The notes beneath the pieces are model-generated. The model did not search any database. It was not told the DNA's origin and saw nothing but the letters and a program-made list of their open reading frames with translations. From contig CALWID010000017.1 of assembly GCA_944380635.1 (NCBI GenBank), forward strand, positions 1 through 54,839: a DNA stretch of 54,839 nucleotides. The letters are read 5' to 3'. The position numbers and the translations under genes were made by a program. The number at the start of each line of letters is the position of its first letter. Position 1 is the first letter of the stretch. This document shows positions 43,895 through 53,323 of the stretch, piece by piece. This stretch comes from an uncultured Eubacterium sp. (GTDB taxonomy: Bacteria > Bacillota > Clostridia > Oscillospirales > Acutalibacteraceae).

Positions 43895-44244
43895 ATTCTT
43901 TGGGAAAACTTGCTGAACTTAAAGCGTGTGAATATCTTGAAAAAAAGAAATATTCACTTGTTGATTTCAATTATTCATGCCGCTTTGGCGAAATAGACCT
44001 TATAGTTAAAAATAAAAAATATATCTGCTTTGTTGAAGTAAAAATGAGAAACGAAAAAAGCATTGCTCAGCCCATGGAATTTGTTGATAAAGCAAAACAA
44101 AATAAAATAGCCGCCTGCGCCAAAATATATCTTTCAACGCATAAAACCGAACTTCAGCCGAGATTTGATGTTGTTGAAGTATTTTGTGAAAATAATAAAA
44201 TTAAATCTTTTAAACACCTTGAAAATGCTTTTCAATTATATTAA
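43891..44244 (+). CDS. YraN family (UPF0102) endonuclease-like protein
   Basis: This 117-residue protein with a restriction-endonuclease-like fold shows GKLAELKACEYLEKKKY, FRGEID-type RFGEIDLIV, and CFVEVKMR, the D-(x)n-ExK catalytic pattern of the family. The biochemical role is unsettled, but a link to DNA processing or uptake is assumed. It is coupled to rnhB by a 4-base overlap, a conserved pairing in Firmicutes. Confidence 0.93.
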   Translation: MNSLGKLAELKACEYLEKKKYSLVDFNYSCRFGEIDLIVKNKKYICFVEVKMRNEKSIAQPMEFVDKAKQNKIAACAKIYLSTHKTELQPRFDVVEVFCENNKIKSFKHLENAFQLY

Positions 44245-44275
44245 AATATTTTAAAGATTTGTTAGGAGGGCAATT

Positions 44276-45772
44276 ATGCTTTATACTTCCACAAGAGATA
44301 ATTCAGTAAAAGTAAATGCTTCGCACGCTATTGCTCAGGGAATAAGTGAGGAAGGCGGACTTTTCGTCCCCTGCGAATTTCCTCAGTTTTCTATTGAAAA
44401 AATTAAAGAAATGGCGTCAATGACTTATATAGAAAGAGCCAAAACGGTTTTGCGCGAGTTTTTGGACGATTTTTCCGAAGAGGAACTCGATTACTGCGTG
44501 AGCGGCGCATATGCCGCAGGCAAATTCTCATCAGATTCTGTTGCGCCCACCGTTAATATTACGGGCAATGAAAATGTTCTTGAACTTTGGCACGGGCCCA
44601 CTTGCGCCTTCAAGGATATGGCTTTGCAACTTCTTCCTTATCTGATGACCGTTTCTGCCAAAAAAACAGCAGACAGAAAAACAATTGTTATACTTGTTGC
44701 AACATCGGGCGACACCGGTAAAGCCGCGCTTGAGGGATTTAAAGATGTTGAGCATACTAAAATTCTTGTTTTCTATCCGGAAAACGGTGTTTCACCTATG
44801 CAGAAACTTCAAATGGTAACACAGGAAGGCTCTAATGTTTCCGTTTGCGCCGTAAAAGGTAATTTTGACGACGCACAAAGCGCAGTAAAAGCAATTTTTA
44901 CTAATGATGAGATAAAAGAAAAACTCGCTCAAAAAAATATGATGTTCTCTTCGGCAAATTCTATTAACTGGGGTAGACTTGTGCCGCAGATAGTCTATTA
45001 TTTTTCCTCTTACTGCGATTTAATGAACAGCGGTTCAATTACTGCCGGAGATAAAATTAATGTTGTTGTGCCGACAGGCAATTTCGGCAATATTCTTGCT
45101 TGTTATTACGCTAAAAAGATGGGGCTTCCCGTAAAAAAACTCATTTGCGCCTCAAACTCTAATAATGTTTTAACGGATTTCCTTACAACCGGCACATATA
45201 ATAAAAACCGTGAGTTTTACACAACAACTTCTCCGAGTATGGATATTCTTATATCTTCAAATCTTGAAAGGCTTCTTTATCATATCAGCGGTAATGACGA
45301 TAAACTTATAAACGATCTTATGGGCAAACTTTCAAAAGACGGAGTTTACTCTGTTTCGGATTCTCTTCTTTCAGATATTCAAAAAACTTTTTCCGCGGGA
45401 TATGCTGATGAGGACGAAGTAAACGGCACAATTAAAACTTATTTTGATAAATATAATTATCTTTGCGATACTCATACTGCCGTTGCACTTAAAGTATACA
45501 GCGATTATGTAGAAAAAACGGGTGATGATATTCCAACTGTAATTGATTCAACCGCGTCTCCTTACAAATTTTCAAAGAGCGTTCTCAGCGCAGTTACAGG
45601 CGGCAATCTTCCTGAAGCTGACGAATTTGATATGGTTAAAGAACTTCACGATAAAACGGGCGCTGATGTGCCTAAGCCCTTAGCGTCTCTCAGAGATAAA
45701 GAAGTGCGTTTCAGCAATGTGTGCTCAAAAGATGATATGGGCAAAATGGTATTTAAACTTCTCGGCATTTAA
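44276..45772 (+). CDS. thrC: Threonine synthase
   Basis: This 498-residue PLP enzyme converts O-phosphohomoserine to threonine. The N-terminal YTSTRDNSVKVNASHAIAQGISEEGGLFVP is typical of the long (ThrC type I) form. The PLP lysine is K113 in CAFKDMALQLLP, with ATSGDTGKAAL and VPTGNFGNILACYYAKKMG as phosphate-binding loops. GGAGGG precedes the ATG. It is a single-gene unit, with no hom or thrB nearby and no T-box visible in the 31-base gap before it. Confidence 0.96.
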   Translation: MLYTSTRDNSVKVNASHAIAQGISEEGGLFVPCEFPQFSIEKIKEMASMTYIERAKTVLREFLDDFSEEELDYCVSGAYAAGKFSSDSVAPTVNITGNENVLELWHGPTCAFKDMALQLLPYLMTVSAKKTADRKTIVILVATSGDTGKAALEGFKDVEHTKILVFYPENGVSPMQKLQMVTQEGSNVSVCAVKGNFDDAQSAVKAIFTNDEIKEKLAQKNMMFSSANSINWGRLVPQIVYYFSSYCDLMNSGSITAGDKINVVVPTGNFGNILACYYAKKMGLPVKKLICASNSNNVLTDFLTTGTYNKNREFYTTTSPSMDILISSNLERLLYHISGNDDKLINDLMGKLSKDGVYSVSDSLLSDIQKTFSAGYADEDEVNGTIKTYFDKYNYLCDTHTAVALKVYSDYVEKTGDDIPTVIDSTASPYKFSKSVLSAVTGGNLPEADEFDMVKELHDKTGADVPKPLASLRDKEVRFSNVCSKDDMGKMVFKLLGI

Positions 45773-45789
45773 AATTTACCTTAAAACAA

Positions 45790-45820
45790 AAAAAGCGGCT
45801 CTAACGCGAGCCGTTTTTTG
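45790..45820. terminator. Bidirectional terminator between thrC and the DUF1540 gene
   Basis: The stem GCGGCTC/GAGCCGT (45795-45801 with 45808-45814), with a 6-base loop, is flanked by A and T runs and serves the converging genes. Confidence 0.85.
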
Positions 45821-45824
45821 TTGA

Positions 45825-45989
45825 TTAACCATTGCAACTGTCATTGCACTTAAATGTTTCGCATTTTGTTTCGGTTGTTGTTTTTGCAACGCTGCTTCCT
45901 ACTGTAATATGACCGGCTGTGCAACTGTTATCGCTGTTATGGTGTACGCAATTTTTAACCTCGCAGCAGATTCCTTTAATTTCGTTCAT
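45825..45989 (-). CDS. DUF1540-family small cysteine-rich protein
   Basis: This 54-residue protein has the DUF1540 pattern: CCEVKNCVHHNSDNSCTAGHITVG, then a C-terminal C-x4-C-x4-C (KCETFKCNDSC), probably a metal-binding knuckle. The ATG at 45989 follows AGGGAGTG; an upstream in-frame start at 46046 has no ribosome site. Such genes are frequent in sporeforming Clostridia; the function is unknown. It is transcribed divergently from the metallophosphoesterase. Confidence 0.8.
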   Translation of the reverse strand: MNEIKGICCEVKNCVHHNSDNSCTAGHITVGSSVAKTTTETKCETFKCNDSCNG

Positions 45990-46076
45990 CGTTTTCACAC
46001 TCCCTTCACTGTTATATTTGCCGATTGCCGTCAGTTTTATTCTCAATTTTTTAATTTTTTGAAAGGTTTTTTAATT

Positions 46077-46763
46077 ATGTCCCTCTTTGCAATTGCAGAC
46101 ACGCATTTGTCTTTCGGAACTGATAAACCGATGGATACTTTTGACGGCTGGGAAAATTATACCGAAAGGCTCAAAAATAACTGGAATAAACTTGTTGAAA
46201 AAGATGACGATGTTGTTATCGCCGGCGACATCAGTTGGGCAATGGATTTCAGCGAATTAGAGGCGGATTTTGATTTTATTGAATCGCTTAACGGCAGCAA
46301 AATTATTCTTAAAGGAAATCACGATTATTGGTGGAATACTCTTTCCAAAATGAATAAATTTGTTGAGGAAAAAGGATATAAAACCATAAGATTTTTGTAT
46401 AATAATTCTTTTCGCTGCGGTCCGTGTTCTGTATGCGGCTCAAGAGGATGGTTTTATGACAGTGATGACGAACAGGATAAAAAAATACTTTTAAGAGAAA
46501 CTGCAAGAATTGAGCGCAGTATACAAAGCGCTGAATGTGAAAATAAAATACTTTTTCTCCATTATCCTCCGGTATCACAAAATACACAGTGCGAAGAAAT
46601 AATAAATATCATAAACAAATACGGTATAAAAAAATGTTATTTCGGGCATCTTCACGGAGAGGCTGCCAAATTTGCCTTTGAAGGCGCTCAAAACGGTGTT
46701 GAATATAAACTGATTTCGTGCGACAGATTAAAATTCACACCTTATTTAATTTTAAAATACTGA
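46077..46763 (+). CDS. Metallophosphoesterase (calcineurin-like)
   Basis: This 228-residue cytoplasmic phosphoesterase has ADTHLSFG (first metal Asp/His), GDISWAMD, GNHDYWW (catalytic His), FLHYPPVSQN and GHLHG, the complete five-block metallophosphoesterase pattern. It belongs to the COG1768-like group, which is small and uncharacterised. The ATG at 46077 follows GAAAGG; in-frame sequence upstream runs antisense to the DUF1540 gene and is not coding. The natural substrate is unknown. Confidence 0.9.
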   Translation: MSLFAIADTHLSFGTDKPMDTFDGWENYTERLKNNWNKLVEKDDDVVIAGDISWAMDFSELEADFDFIESLNGSKIILKGNHDYWWNTLSKMNKFVEEKGYKTIRFLYNNSFRCGPCSVCGSRGWFYDSDDEQDKKILLRETARIERSIQSAECENKILFLHYPPVSQNTQCEEIINIINKYGIKKCYFGHLHGEAAKFAFEGAQNGVEYKLISCDRLKFTPYLILKY

Positions 46764-46769
46764 TTTTCC

Positions 46770-46798
46770 TTGAAAAAGACTTATCAATATGCTATAAT
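46770..46798 (+). promoter_or_regulatory. Promoter of the tig operon
   Basis: TTGAAA (46770-46775), a 17-base spacer and TATAAT (46793-46798). Confidence 0.75.
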
Positions 46799-46852
46799 GC
46801 CTATTCAGTGATAAATATTATTAATTTATATTAAAAGACAGGAGAGTTTTAT

Positions 46853-48136
46853 ATGGCACTTAAATCATCAAATAAGGTTGATACAAATACCTATGAACTT
46901 GAAGTTACAGTAGACAGCGAAACTTTCAAAAAAGCCTGCACTCAGGCTTATCTTAAGGAAAGAAAAAACATTCAACTTCCCGGATTTCGTAAGGGCAAAG
47001 CTCCTCAGGCAATGATAGAAAAGATGTACGGCGAGGGCACATTTTATGAAGACGCTCTTGATATTGTTTATCCGACAGCCGTAACCGAGGCTTTCACCGA
47101 AGCGGGCATTGAAGTTGTTGACGCTCCTTATGACCTTGAAGTACCCGTTATAAGCAAGGAAAACGGCGTTGAAATGAAAATGAAAGTTACTACTTATCCT
47201 GAAGTAAAACTCGGTGAATATAAAGGTCTTAAAGTTAAGAAAGAGGATACCGAGGCTACTGATGAAGATGTAGAAAAGGAACTCAAAAACCTTCAGGAAA
47301 GAAATTCACGCCTTGTTGTTGCAGATGACAGAGCGGCACAGACCGGCGATACAGTTTCAATTGATTTTGAAGGTTTTATTGACGGCGAAGCGTTTGAAGG
47401 CGGCAAAGGTGAAAATTATCCGCTTGAACTCGGCTCCGGCTCTTTCATTCCGGGATTTGAAGACCAGATTTGCGGCCATAAAGTTGACGAGGAATTTGAT
47501 GTAAATGTTAAATTCCCGGATGAGTACGCAGAGCAGCTTGCAGGAAAAGACGCTGTTTTCAAATGCAAAATTCATGAGATTAAAGCAAAAGAACTTCCTG
47601 AACTTGACGATGATTTCGCTCAGTCTGTTTCGGAAGACCTTAACACACTTGAAGAACTTAAGGCAGACCTTAAAAAGCAGATTACTGAGAAAAAAGAGGC
47701 CGACGCCAAAAATAAGATGGAAAATGACCTTCTTGAGCAGATTTGCGAAAATATGGAGGCGGAAATTCCGCAATGTATGTTTGATAAAAGACAGGATGAA
47801 ATGCTCAAGGACTATGAATACAGACTTCAGTCCCAGGGTCTTGACCTTGATACTTATCTTAAATATATCGGCCAGGACAGAGAATCGTTTAAAGAAACTT
47901 TCAAGGCCGGTGCTGAAAAGCAGGTTAAAGTTTCAGTTGCGCTGCGCGCTATAATTGAGGCTGAAAATATTGAGGCTTCTGAGGAAGAAATTAACGCCGA
48001 GGCTGAAAAAATAGGTAAGCAATACGGTATGGACGCTGAGCAGGTTAAGAAAATACTTGCAGCGGACCAACTTGCCGAAGATGTTAAAAGAAACAAAGCG
48101 GTTGATATCGTAATTAATTCGGCCGTTGAAGAATAA
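46853..48136 (+). CDS. tig: Trigger factor
   Basis: This 427-residue ribosome-associated chaperone and peptidyl-prolyl isomerase has an N-terminal ribosome-binding tail (LPGFRKGKAPQAMIEKMYG, carrying the GFRxGKxP signature at about 45-54). A central FKBP domain (GDTVSIDFEGFIDGEAFEGGKGENYPLELGSG, about 165-196) and a helical C-terminal chaperone domain follow. It opens the tig-clpP-clpX-lon-engB cluster. GGAGAG precedes the ATG. Confidence 0.97.
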   Translation: MALKSSNKVDTNTYELEVTVDSETFKKACTQAYLKERKNIQLPGFRKGKAPQAMIEKMYGEGTFYEDALDIVYPTAVTEAFTEAGIEVVDAPYDLEVPVISKENGVEMKMKVTTYPEVKLGEYKGLKVKKEDTEATDEDVEKELKNLQERNSRLVVADDRAAQTGDTVSIDFEGFIDGEAFEGGKGENYPLELGSGSFIPGFEDQICGHKVDEEFDVNVKFPDEYAEQLAGKDAVFKCKIHEIKAKELPELDDDFAQSVSEDLNTLEELKADLKKQITEKKEADAKNKMENDLLEQICENMEAEIPQCMFDKRQDEMLKDYEYRLQSQGLDLDTYLKYIGQDRESFKETFKAGAEKQVKVSVALRAIIEAENIEASEEEINAEAEKIGKQYGMDAEQVKKILAADQLAEDVKRNKAVDIVINSAVEE

Positions 48137-48180
48137 ACATAAAATTATTCATTATAATTATTAAAAGGAAAGTGATTTAA

Positions 48181-48762
48181 ATGGCATTGGTACCCTATGT
48201 TGTTGAGCAAACCGGCAACGGCGAACGCTCTATGGACATTTTTTCAAGACTTCTTAATGACAGAATTATAGTTCTTTCCGATGAAGTCAATTCACAGACC
48301 GCTTCTCTTGTAGTGGCTCAGTTACTGTTTCTTGAGGGTCAGGATAATGAAAAGGATATAAATCTTTATATCAATTCTCCCGGCGGTTCTGTTACAGACG
48401 GTATGGCGATTTATGACACTATGCAGTATATTAAATGTGATGTTTCAACAATCTGCATCGGTATGGCGGCGTCAATGGGCGCGTTTCTGCTTTCAAGCGG
48501 CGCTAAGGGCAAAAGAATCTGCCTTCCTAACGCGGAAGTTATGATTCATCAGCCTTTGGGTCAGGCGCAGGGCCAGGCTACAGAAATTGAAATTTCAGCA
48601 AGACACATTTTAAGAACTAAAGAAAAATTAAACAAAATTCTTGCTGCCAACTGCGGAAAATCCGTTGAGGAACTTGCAAGAGATACAGAAAGAGATAACT
48701 GGCTCACCGCTCAGGAGGCTCTTGAATACGGTCTTGTAGATAAAGTTTACGATAAAAGATAA
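48181..48762 (+). CDS. clpP: ATP-dependent Clp protease proteolytic subunit
   Basis: This 193-residue serine protease forms the tetradecameric barrel. The catalytic triad includes S98 in [11 protein letters not shown] and H123 in VMIHQP, with the Asp in DRDNW/TERDNW near residue 172. The N-terminus begins [20 protein letters not shown], a typical pro-loop region. AAAGGAAAG precedes the ATG. It is followed 25 bases later by its partner clpX. Confidence 0.98.
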   Translation: MALVPYVVEQTGNGERSMDIFSRLLNDRIIVLSDEVNSQTASLVVAQLLFLEGQDNEKDINLYINSPGGSVTDGMAIYDTMQYIKCDVSTICIGMAASMGAFLLSSGAKGKRICLPNAEVMIHQPLGQAQGQATEIEISARHILRTKEKLNKILAANCGKSVEELARDTERDNWLTAQEALEYGLVDKVYDKR

Positions 48763-48787
48763 TCATTTCAGACCGGAGTAGATTTTT

Positions 48788-50080
48788 ATGTCTAGTGATA
48801 AAAATAATATGAACCGCGTTGCGAGATGCTCTTTCTGCGGAAAATCGGAAGCATTGGTGCACAGACTGATTGAAGGTCCTAATGTATTTATTTGTGATGA
48901 ATGTGTTAACCTATGCAATGAATTGCTCGCTAAATCAAGCAGTCAAGCAAATCAGTCGCACAAACCTGCTGAAAACGATATGGTTTTGCCGACCCCTCAG
49001 CAAATTAAGGAAAAACTTGACGAATATGTTGTTGGTCAGGATGAGGCTAAAAAAACGCTTTCAGTCGCGGTCTACAATCATTATAAAAGAATTTATTCTC
49101 AGTCCGACTCAGACGATGTGGAACTTCAAAAAAGCAATATTTTGCTTTTAGGCCCAACAGGTGTCGGAAAAACGATGCTTGCCCAAACACTTGCCAAGAT
49201 ACTGAATGTTCCTTTTGCCATTGCGGACGCCACAACTCTTACCGAGGCCGGCTATGTCGGAGAAGATGTAGAGAACATTTTGTTAAGGCTTATACAAGCC
49301 GCTGATTTTGATATAGAAAAAGCCCAAAGAGGCATAATTTATGTTGACGAAATCGACAAGATTTCCAGAAAATCAGAAAACCGCTCTATAACAAGAGATG
49401 TAAGCGGCGAGGGCGTGCAGCAAGCGCTTCTTAAAATACTTGAAGGCACCGTATCAAATGTTCCTCCGGGAGGCGGCAGAAAGCACCCACAGCAGGAATT
49501 TATACAGATAGACACTACTAATATTCTGTTTATCTGCGGCGGCGCTTTTGACGGTATTGAAAAAATAATTGAAAAGCGAATCGGCTCCAAGGTTATGGGA
49601 TTCGGCGCAGATATTGAAAAAGAAAAGTATGATGAAAACGAAGTTTTGCATAAAGTAATTCAGCACGACCTTGTTAAATATGGTCTTATACCTGAACTTA
49701 TAGGCAGAATTCCCGTTATCACAGTGCTTGATAATCTTGACCGCAATGCCCTTGTCAGAATTATGACGGAGCCTAAAAACTCCATTGTTAAGCAGTATAC
49801 AAAAATGTTTGCTCTTGACGGTGTTACGCTTGAATTTCAGAAAGAGGCATTAACGGCAGTTGCCGACATCACTCTTGAACGGAAAACCGGCGCAAGAGGA
49901 CTCAGAAGCGTACTTGAAGGCGTGCTTAAAGAACTTATGTTTACAATTCCGAGCGACGCAACCGTTGAAAAAGTTATAATAACAGAAGATTGCGTTAAAA
50001 ACGGCGCCCAGCCGATAATTCAGCGTAACTTAAACAAAGCACCAAAAGCGCTTCACGCTTCAGATTTAAAAAACGCGTAA
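48788..50080 (+). CDS. clpX: ATP-dependent Clp protease ATP-binding subunit ClpX
   Basis: This 430-residue AAA+ unfoldase has an N-terminal C4 zinc-binding domain ([17 protein letters not shown]...CDECVNLC), Walker A GPTGVGKT, Walker [19 protein letters not shown] (sensor 2), the pore loop GYVGED, and the IGF loop that docks on ClpP (LIGRIP region/KVMGFGAD). Length is typical. A hairpin terminator lies directly downstream. Confidence 0.98.
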   Translation: MSSDKNNMNRVARCSFCGKSEALVHRLIEGPNVFICDECVNLCNELLAKSSSQANQSHKPAENDMVLPTPQQIKEKLDEYVVGQDEAKKTLSVAVYNHYKRIYSQSDSDDVELQKSNILLLGPTGVGKTMLAQTLAKILNVPFAIADATTLTEAGYVGEDVENILLRLIQAADFDIEKAQRGIIYVDEIDKISRKSENRSITRDVSGEGVQQALLKILEGTVSNVPPGGGRKHPQQEFIQIDTTNILFICGGAFDGIEKIIEKRIGSKVMGFGADIEKEKYDENEVLHKVIQHDLVKYGLIPELIGRIPVITVLDNLDRNALVRIMTEPKNSIVKQYTKMFALDGVTLEFQKEALTAVADITLERKTGARGLRSVLEGVLKELMFTIPSDATVEKVIITEDCVKNGAQPIIQRNLNKAPKALHASDLKNA

Positions 50081-50085
50081 AATAT

Positions 50086-50114
50086 AAAAGGCAGGTAAAC
50101 ACTTGCCTTTTATT
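50086..50114 (+). terminator. Terminator or attenuator between clpX and lon
   Basis: An imperfect 11-bp stem (50086-50096 with 50101-50111), an AAAC loop and a T/A-rich tail. Confidence 0.65.
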
Positions 50115-50156
50115 TATTTATATTATATAATACTAACATCTTTTAAGGTGATATAT

Positions 50157-52562
50157 ATGAATGAAAATTTAAATAATAGTTATATAGACATTCCGATAGT
50201 TCCATTGCGCGGGCTTGTTGTGTTTCCGGAAATGGTGCTCCATTTTGATGTGGGAAGAAAAAAGAGCGTTAATTCCATAAAAAGCGCTATGCGCGGGGCT
50301 AATAAAATATTTTTGGTTGCTCAGCGCGACCCGTCTGTTGATGAACCGGGATTAGACGACCTGTATGAAATTGGCGTAATTTGCAGCATTAAGCAGACAA
50401 TCAGAATTCCTAATTCGGATAATCTCAGAGTAGTTGTTGAGGGTTTGCAGAGAGCCCGTATTATGGAACTTACGCAATCAAGGCCGTATCTTTCAGGCAC
50501 ATTATTTGCAATTCCTGAGGAAGAGCCTCTTGATGACAATGAGGAAAAGGCATACAGCAGGGCGGTCAAAAAAGAATTTGAGCGTTACGCTTCTTTTATT
50601 CCGAAAATTTCAAATGAAGTAAAGGTTAAAGTCCTTTCTATAAACGGCAGCGGCAAACTCTGCGATTTTATATGCTCAAACTGTTTCTTTGAATATGAGG
50701 AAAAGCAAACGATTCTTGAAACTATACCTATATCGGAGCGCCTTATGAAACTCTTTATTTTGCTTAATAAAGAGAATTCTACACTTGAAATAGAGAGCGA
50801 AATTCACGAGAAAGTTCAGGAAAATATAGACAGAAATCAGCGTGAATATTACCTGCGCGAAGAAATGCGCGTAATAGGGGAGGCACTCGGAGAATCGGAT
50901 AATCCTGTTGAGGAGGCGGACGAATATAAGTCTAAAATCCAAAAATTGCAGTGTTCAGACGAAATAAAAAATAAATTGCTTGCTGAGTGCAATAAACTTA
51001 TGAAAATGCCGCAGGGCTCTCATGAGGGCACAGTTGTGCGTAATTATATAGATAAGTGTCTTGAAATTCCTTTCGGTAAATTCACAAAAGATACAATAAA
51101 TCTAAATTCAGCGGCAAAACTTTTGAATAAAGAGCATTATTCGCTTGACAAAGTTAAAGAAAGAATTATTGAATCACTCGCGGTTTTTAAAAGAAATCCC
51201 GATTTTTCAGGGCAGATACTCTGTCTTGCCGGACCTCCCGGAGTAGGCAAAACTTCAATAGTAAAGAGCCTTGCAAAAAGTATGGGCAGAAAATATGTGC
51301 GCATAGCGCTCGGCGGTATTCATGATGAAGCCGAGATTCGCGGCCACAGGCGCACTTACATAGGCGCTATGCCCGGCAGAATTGCAGAAGCCGTTATTAA
51401 AAGCGGCGTAATGAACCCCGTTATTTTGCTTGATGAAATAGACAAGGTGGGAAATGACTATAAAGGCGACCCGGCGTCCGCTCTTCTTGAAGCGCTTGAC
51501 CCGGAGCAGAATTTTAGTTTTACAGACCATTATATTGATTTTCCTCTTGATTTAAGCAAAGTGCTATTCATAACCACCGCAAACGATACTTCTACCATTC
51601 CTGCACCGCTTTTAGACAGAATGGAAATAATTGAACTCAATTCATACACGGCGCTTGAGAAATTTCATATTGCTAAAGAACATCTTATTAAGAAAGAGAT
51701 GAAAAAGCATAAACTTACTGCCCGTGAATTTAAAATAACGGATGACGCTATTTATACAATAATTGAATGTTACACATGTGAAGCAGGTGTTCGCAACCTT
51801 GAAAAACGCATCGCTTCTCTTTGCAGGAAAGCCTCTGTTGAACTTGAAAACGGCGCTAAATCATTCAGAGTAACCCCTAAAAACATTGAAAAATATTTAG
51901 GCCCTAAAAGATTTACACAGGATAAGATTCCCGATGAGGATTTAGTGGGAACCGTTAACGGTCTTGCATGGACAAGCGTCGGAGGAACATTATTACCGAT
52001 TGAGGTTTCTGTTCTTGACGGCAGCGGAAAAATCGTGCTTACAGGTAATCTTGGAGATGTTATGCAGGAAAGCGCTAAAACTGCTGTTTCCTATGTGCGC
52101 GCGCATGCTGAAGAATACGGTATCTCTGCTGATTTCTATAAAACTAAAGATATACATATCCATGCGCCGGAGGCGGCGATTCCCAAAGACGGACCATCAG
52201 CAGGGCTTGCAATTACTACCGCTCTTGTTTCTGAACTTACAGGTATTCCGATTAGGCGCGATGTTGCCATAACCGGCGAAATCAGCCTAAAAGGCAAAGC
52301 GCTCCCGATAGGCGGTCTTAAGGAAAAAAGTATGGCGGCTTATAAAGCGGGGTGCACAACCGTAATTATTCCGAAAGATAACGGAAAAGACCTTGCAGAA
52401 ATTTCAGATGAGGTTAAAAATTCCGTTAATTTTGAACCTGTCAGCACATTTAATCAGGTGCTTGCAATCGCGCTTAAATATATGCCGGTTCCGGCAGTGC
52501 AAGGAAGCGTAAATAATATTTTAAAGGAGACCGATTCAAGAAGAGAACCGGTAACCCAGTAG
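50157..52562 (+). CDS. lon: ATP-dependent protease La
   Basis: This 801-residue AAA+ serine protease has an N-terminal substrate-binding LON domain (IPIVPLRGLVVFPEMVLHFDVGR), a coiled region, the AAA module (GPPGVGKTS, ILLDEIDKVG), and a C-terminal S16 protease with the S681-K724 dyad (KDGPSAGLA; GGLKEKS). It is LonA type; no lonB gene is present between clpX and lon, where Bacillus has one. The ATG at 50157 follows AAGGTGAT. Confidence 0.97.
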   Translation: MNENLNNSYIDIPIVPLRGLVVFPEMVLHFDVGRKKSVNSIKSAMRGANKIFLVAQRDPSVDEPGLDDLYEIGVICSIKQTIRIPNSDNLRVVVEGLQRARIMELTQSRPYLSGTLFAIPEEEPLDDNEEKAYSRAVKKEFERYASFIPKISNEVKVKVLSINGSGKLCDFICSNCFFEYEEKQTILETIPISERLMKLFILLNKENSTLEIESEIHEKVQENIDRNQREYYLREEMRVIGEALGESDNPVEEADEYKSKIQKLQCSDEIKNKLLAECNKLMKMPQGSHEGTVVRNYIDKCLEIPFGKFTKDTINLNSAAKLLNKEHYSLDKVKERIIESLAVFKRNPDFSGQILCLAGPPGVGKTSIVKSLAKSMGRKYVRIALGGIHDEAEIRGHRRTYIGAMPGRIAEAVIKSGVMNPVILLDEIDKVGNDYKGDPASALLEALDPEQNFSFTDHYIDFPLDLSKVLFITTANDTSTIPAPLLDRMEIIELNSYTALEKFHIAKEHLIKKEMKKHKLTAREFKITDDAIYTIIECYTCEAGVRNLEKRIASLCRKASVELENGAKSFRVTPKNIEKYLGPKRFTQDKIPDEDLVGTVNGLAWTSVGGTLLPIEVSVLDGSGKIVLTGNLGDVMQESAKTAVSYVRAHAEEYGISADFYKTKDIHIHAPEAAIPKDGPSAGLAITTALVSELTGIPIRRDVAITGEISLKGKALPIGGLKEKSMAAYKAGCTTVIIPKDNGKDLAEISDEVKNSVNFEPVSTFNQVLAIALKYMPVPAVQGSVNNILKETDSRREPVTQ

Positions 52563-52564
52563 TT

Positions 52565-53143
52565 ATGAATTTTAATAATGCGGATTTTGACAGGGCTTTC
52601 GGTGTTTCCGCTCAGTTGCCGCCCTGTGATAAAGAGGAGATTGTGTTTGCCGGGCGTTCAAATGTAGGTAAAAGTTCTCTGCTCAATAAACTTTTCGGCA
52701 GAAAAAATCTTGCAAGAGTAAGTTCTGTTCCCGGCAAAACCATCACCATAAATTTTTATAATGTTGACGGCTTTCGTTTTGTTGATTTGCCCGGTTACGG
52801 ATATGCAAAAGTATCCAAAGCGGAAAGAGACAGATTTGCAGAACTTATGGAAGGGTATTTTGCAGATTCACGCAAAATATCTTTAGTAGTTTTGCTTATA
52901 GATATGCGCCGCAAACCGACCGCTGATGACATTACTATGATATCATTTCTTCAAAAAAATAATATTGAATTTATAACCGTGCTTACAAAAGCGGATAAGC
53001 TAAATAAAACTCAGTTTAAAGAACGCCTTGAGGCGGCGCCCGCGGAAATCGGCGCCGAATGTGATATAATACCGTTTTCCGCATTAAAAGGCTATGGAAT
53101 TGAAGAAATCAAAAGGGCAATTCAAAATCATTTGGAAAAATAA
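52565..53143 (+). CDS. engB: Ribosome biogenesis GTPase EngB (YsxC)
   Basis: This 192-residue GTPase assists 50S assembly. G1 is GRSNVGKSSL (about 30-39), G3 DLPGYGYAKVSK, G4 TKADKL and G5 SALKGYG. It begins 2 bases after the lon stop, the conserved lon-ysxC arrangement. Its stop codon lies inside a perfect 21-bp tandem duplication. Confidence 0.96.
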   Translation: MNFNNADFDRAFGVSAQLPPCDKEEIVFAGRSNVGKSSLLNKLFGRKNLARVSSVPGKTITINFYNVDGFRFVDLPGYGYAKVSKAERDRFAELMEGYFADSRKISLVVLLIDMRRKPTADDITMISFLQKNNIEFITVLTKADKLNKTQFKERLEAAPAEIGAECDIIPFSALKGYGIEEIKRAIQNHLEK

Positions 53144-53174
53144 AATTGTTCTATGGAAAAATAAAATTGTTCTA
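53133..53174. repeat. Perfect 21-bp tandem duplication including the engB stop codon
   Basis: The 21 bases from 53133 to 53153 are repeated exactly at 53154-53174. The first copy carries the engB TAA at 53141-53143. Confidence 0.92.
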
Positions 53175-53250
53175 TTAATTTTATTAATTGATTATATCTC
53201 CATCAAAAATTTACCATTCGTATAATTTTATGATGGCTGTTATAACTGCT

Positions 53251-53312
53251 GACGCCTTATCCGGCTACAATAAGGAGTCAATATAATATAATATTTGTAG
53301 CCTGAAAGGCTA
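53251..53312 (+). promoter_or_regulatory. Structured leader RNA of lysA with pseudoknot potential
   Basis: A hairpin (GACGCCTTAT 53251-53260 with ATAAGGAGTC 53270-53279, one mismatch) has a 9-base loop. Its GGCTACA (53263-53269) is fully complementary to TGTAGCC (53296-53302), so a 7-bp pseudoknot is possible. The same TAGCC can instead form a 6-bp hairpin TAGCCT-GAA-AGGCTA (53298-53312) directly before the ribosome site. The two folds exclude each other. This resembles a regulatory leader, but no known riboswitch class is recognised. Confidence 0.5.
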
Positions 53313-53323
53313 TGGTGATAAAT

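Noticed and set aside
44245-44275. T-box or threonine attenuator before thrC
   Set aside because: The gap is only 31 bases and shows no specifier loop or T-box sequence.
45909-46076. Upstream extension of the metallophosphoesterase
   Set aside because: The extra 56 residues would overlap the DUF1540 gene antisense, and the family begins at the ADTHLS motif right after ATG 46077 with its own ribosome site.
53144-53323. Lysine riboswitch or preQ1-I-like riboswitch before lysA
   Set aside because: The region is too short for the lysine riboswitch and lacks its conserved junction sequences. The loop CCGGCTACA only superficially recalls preQ1-I, the tail sequence does not fit, and lysA is not a queuosine gene.
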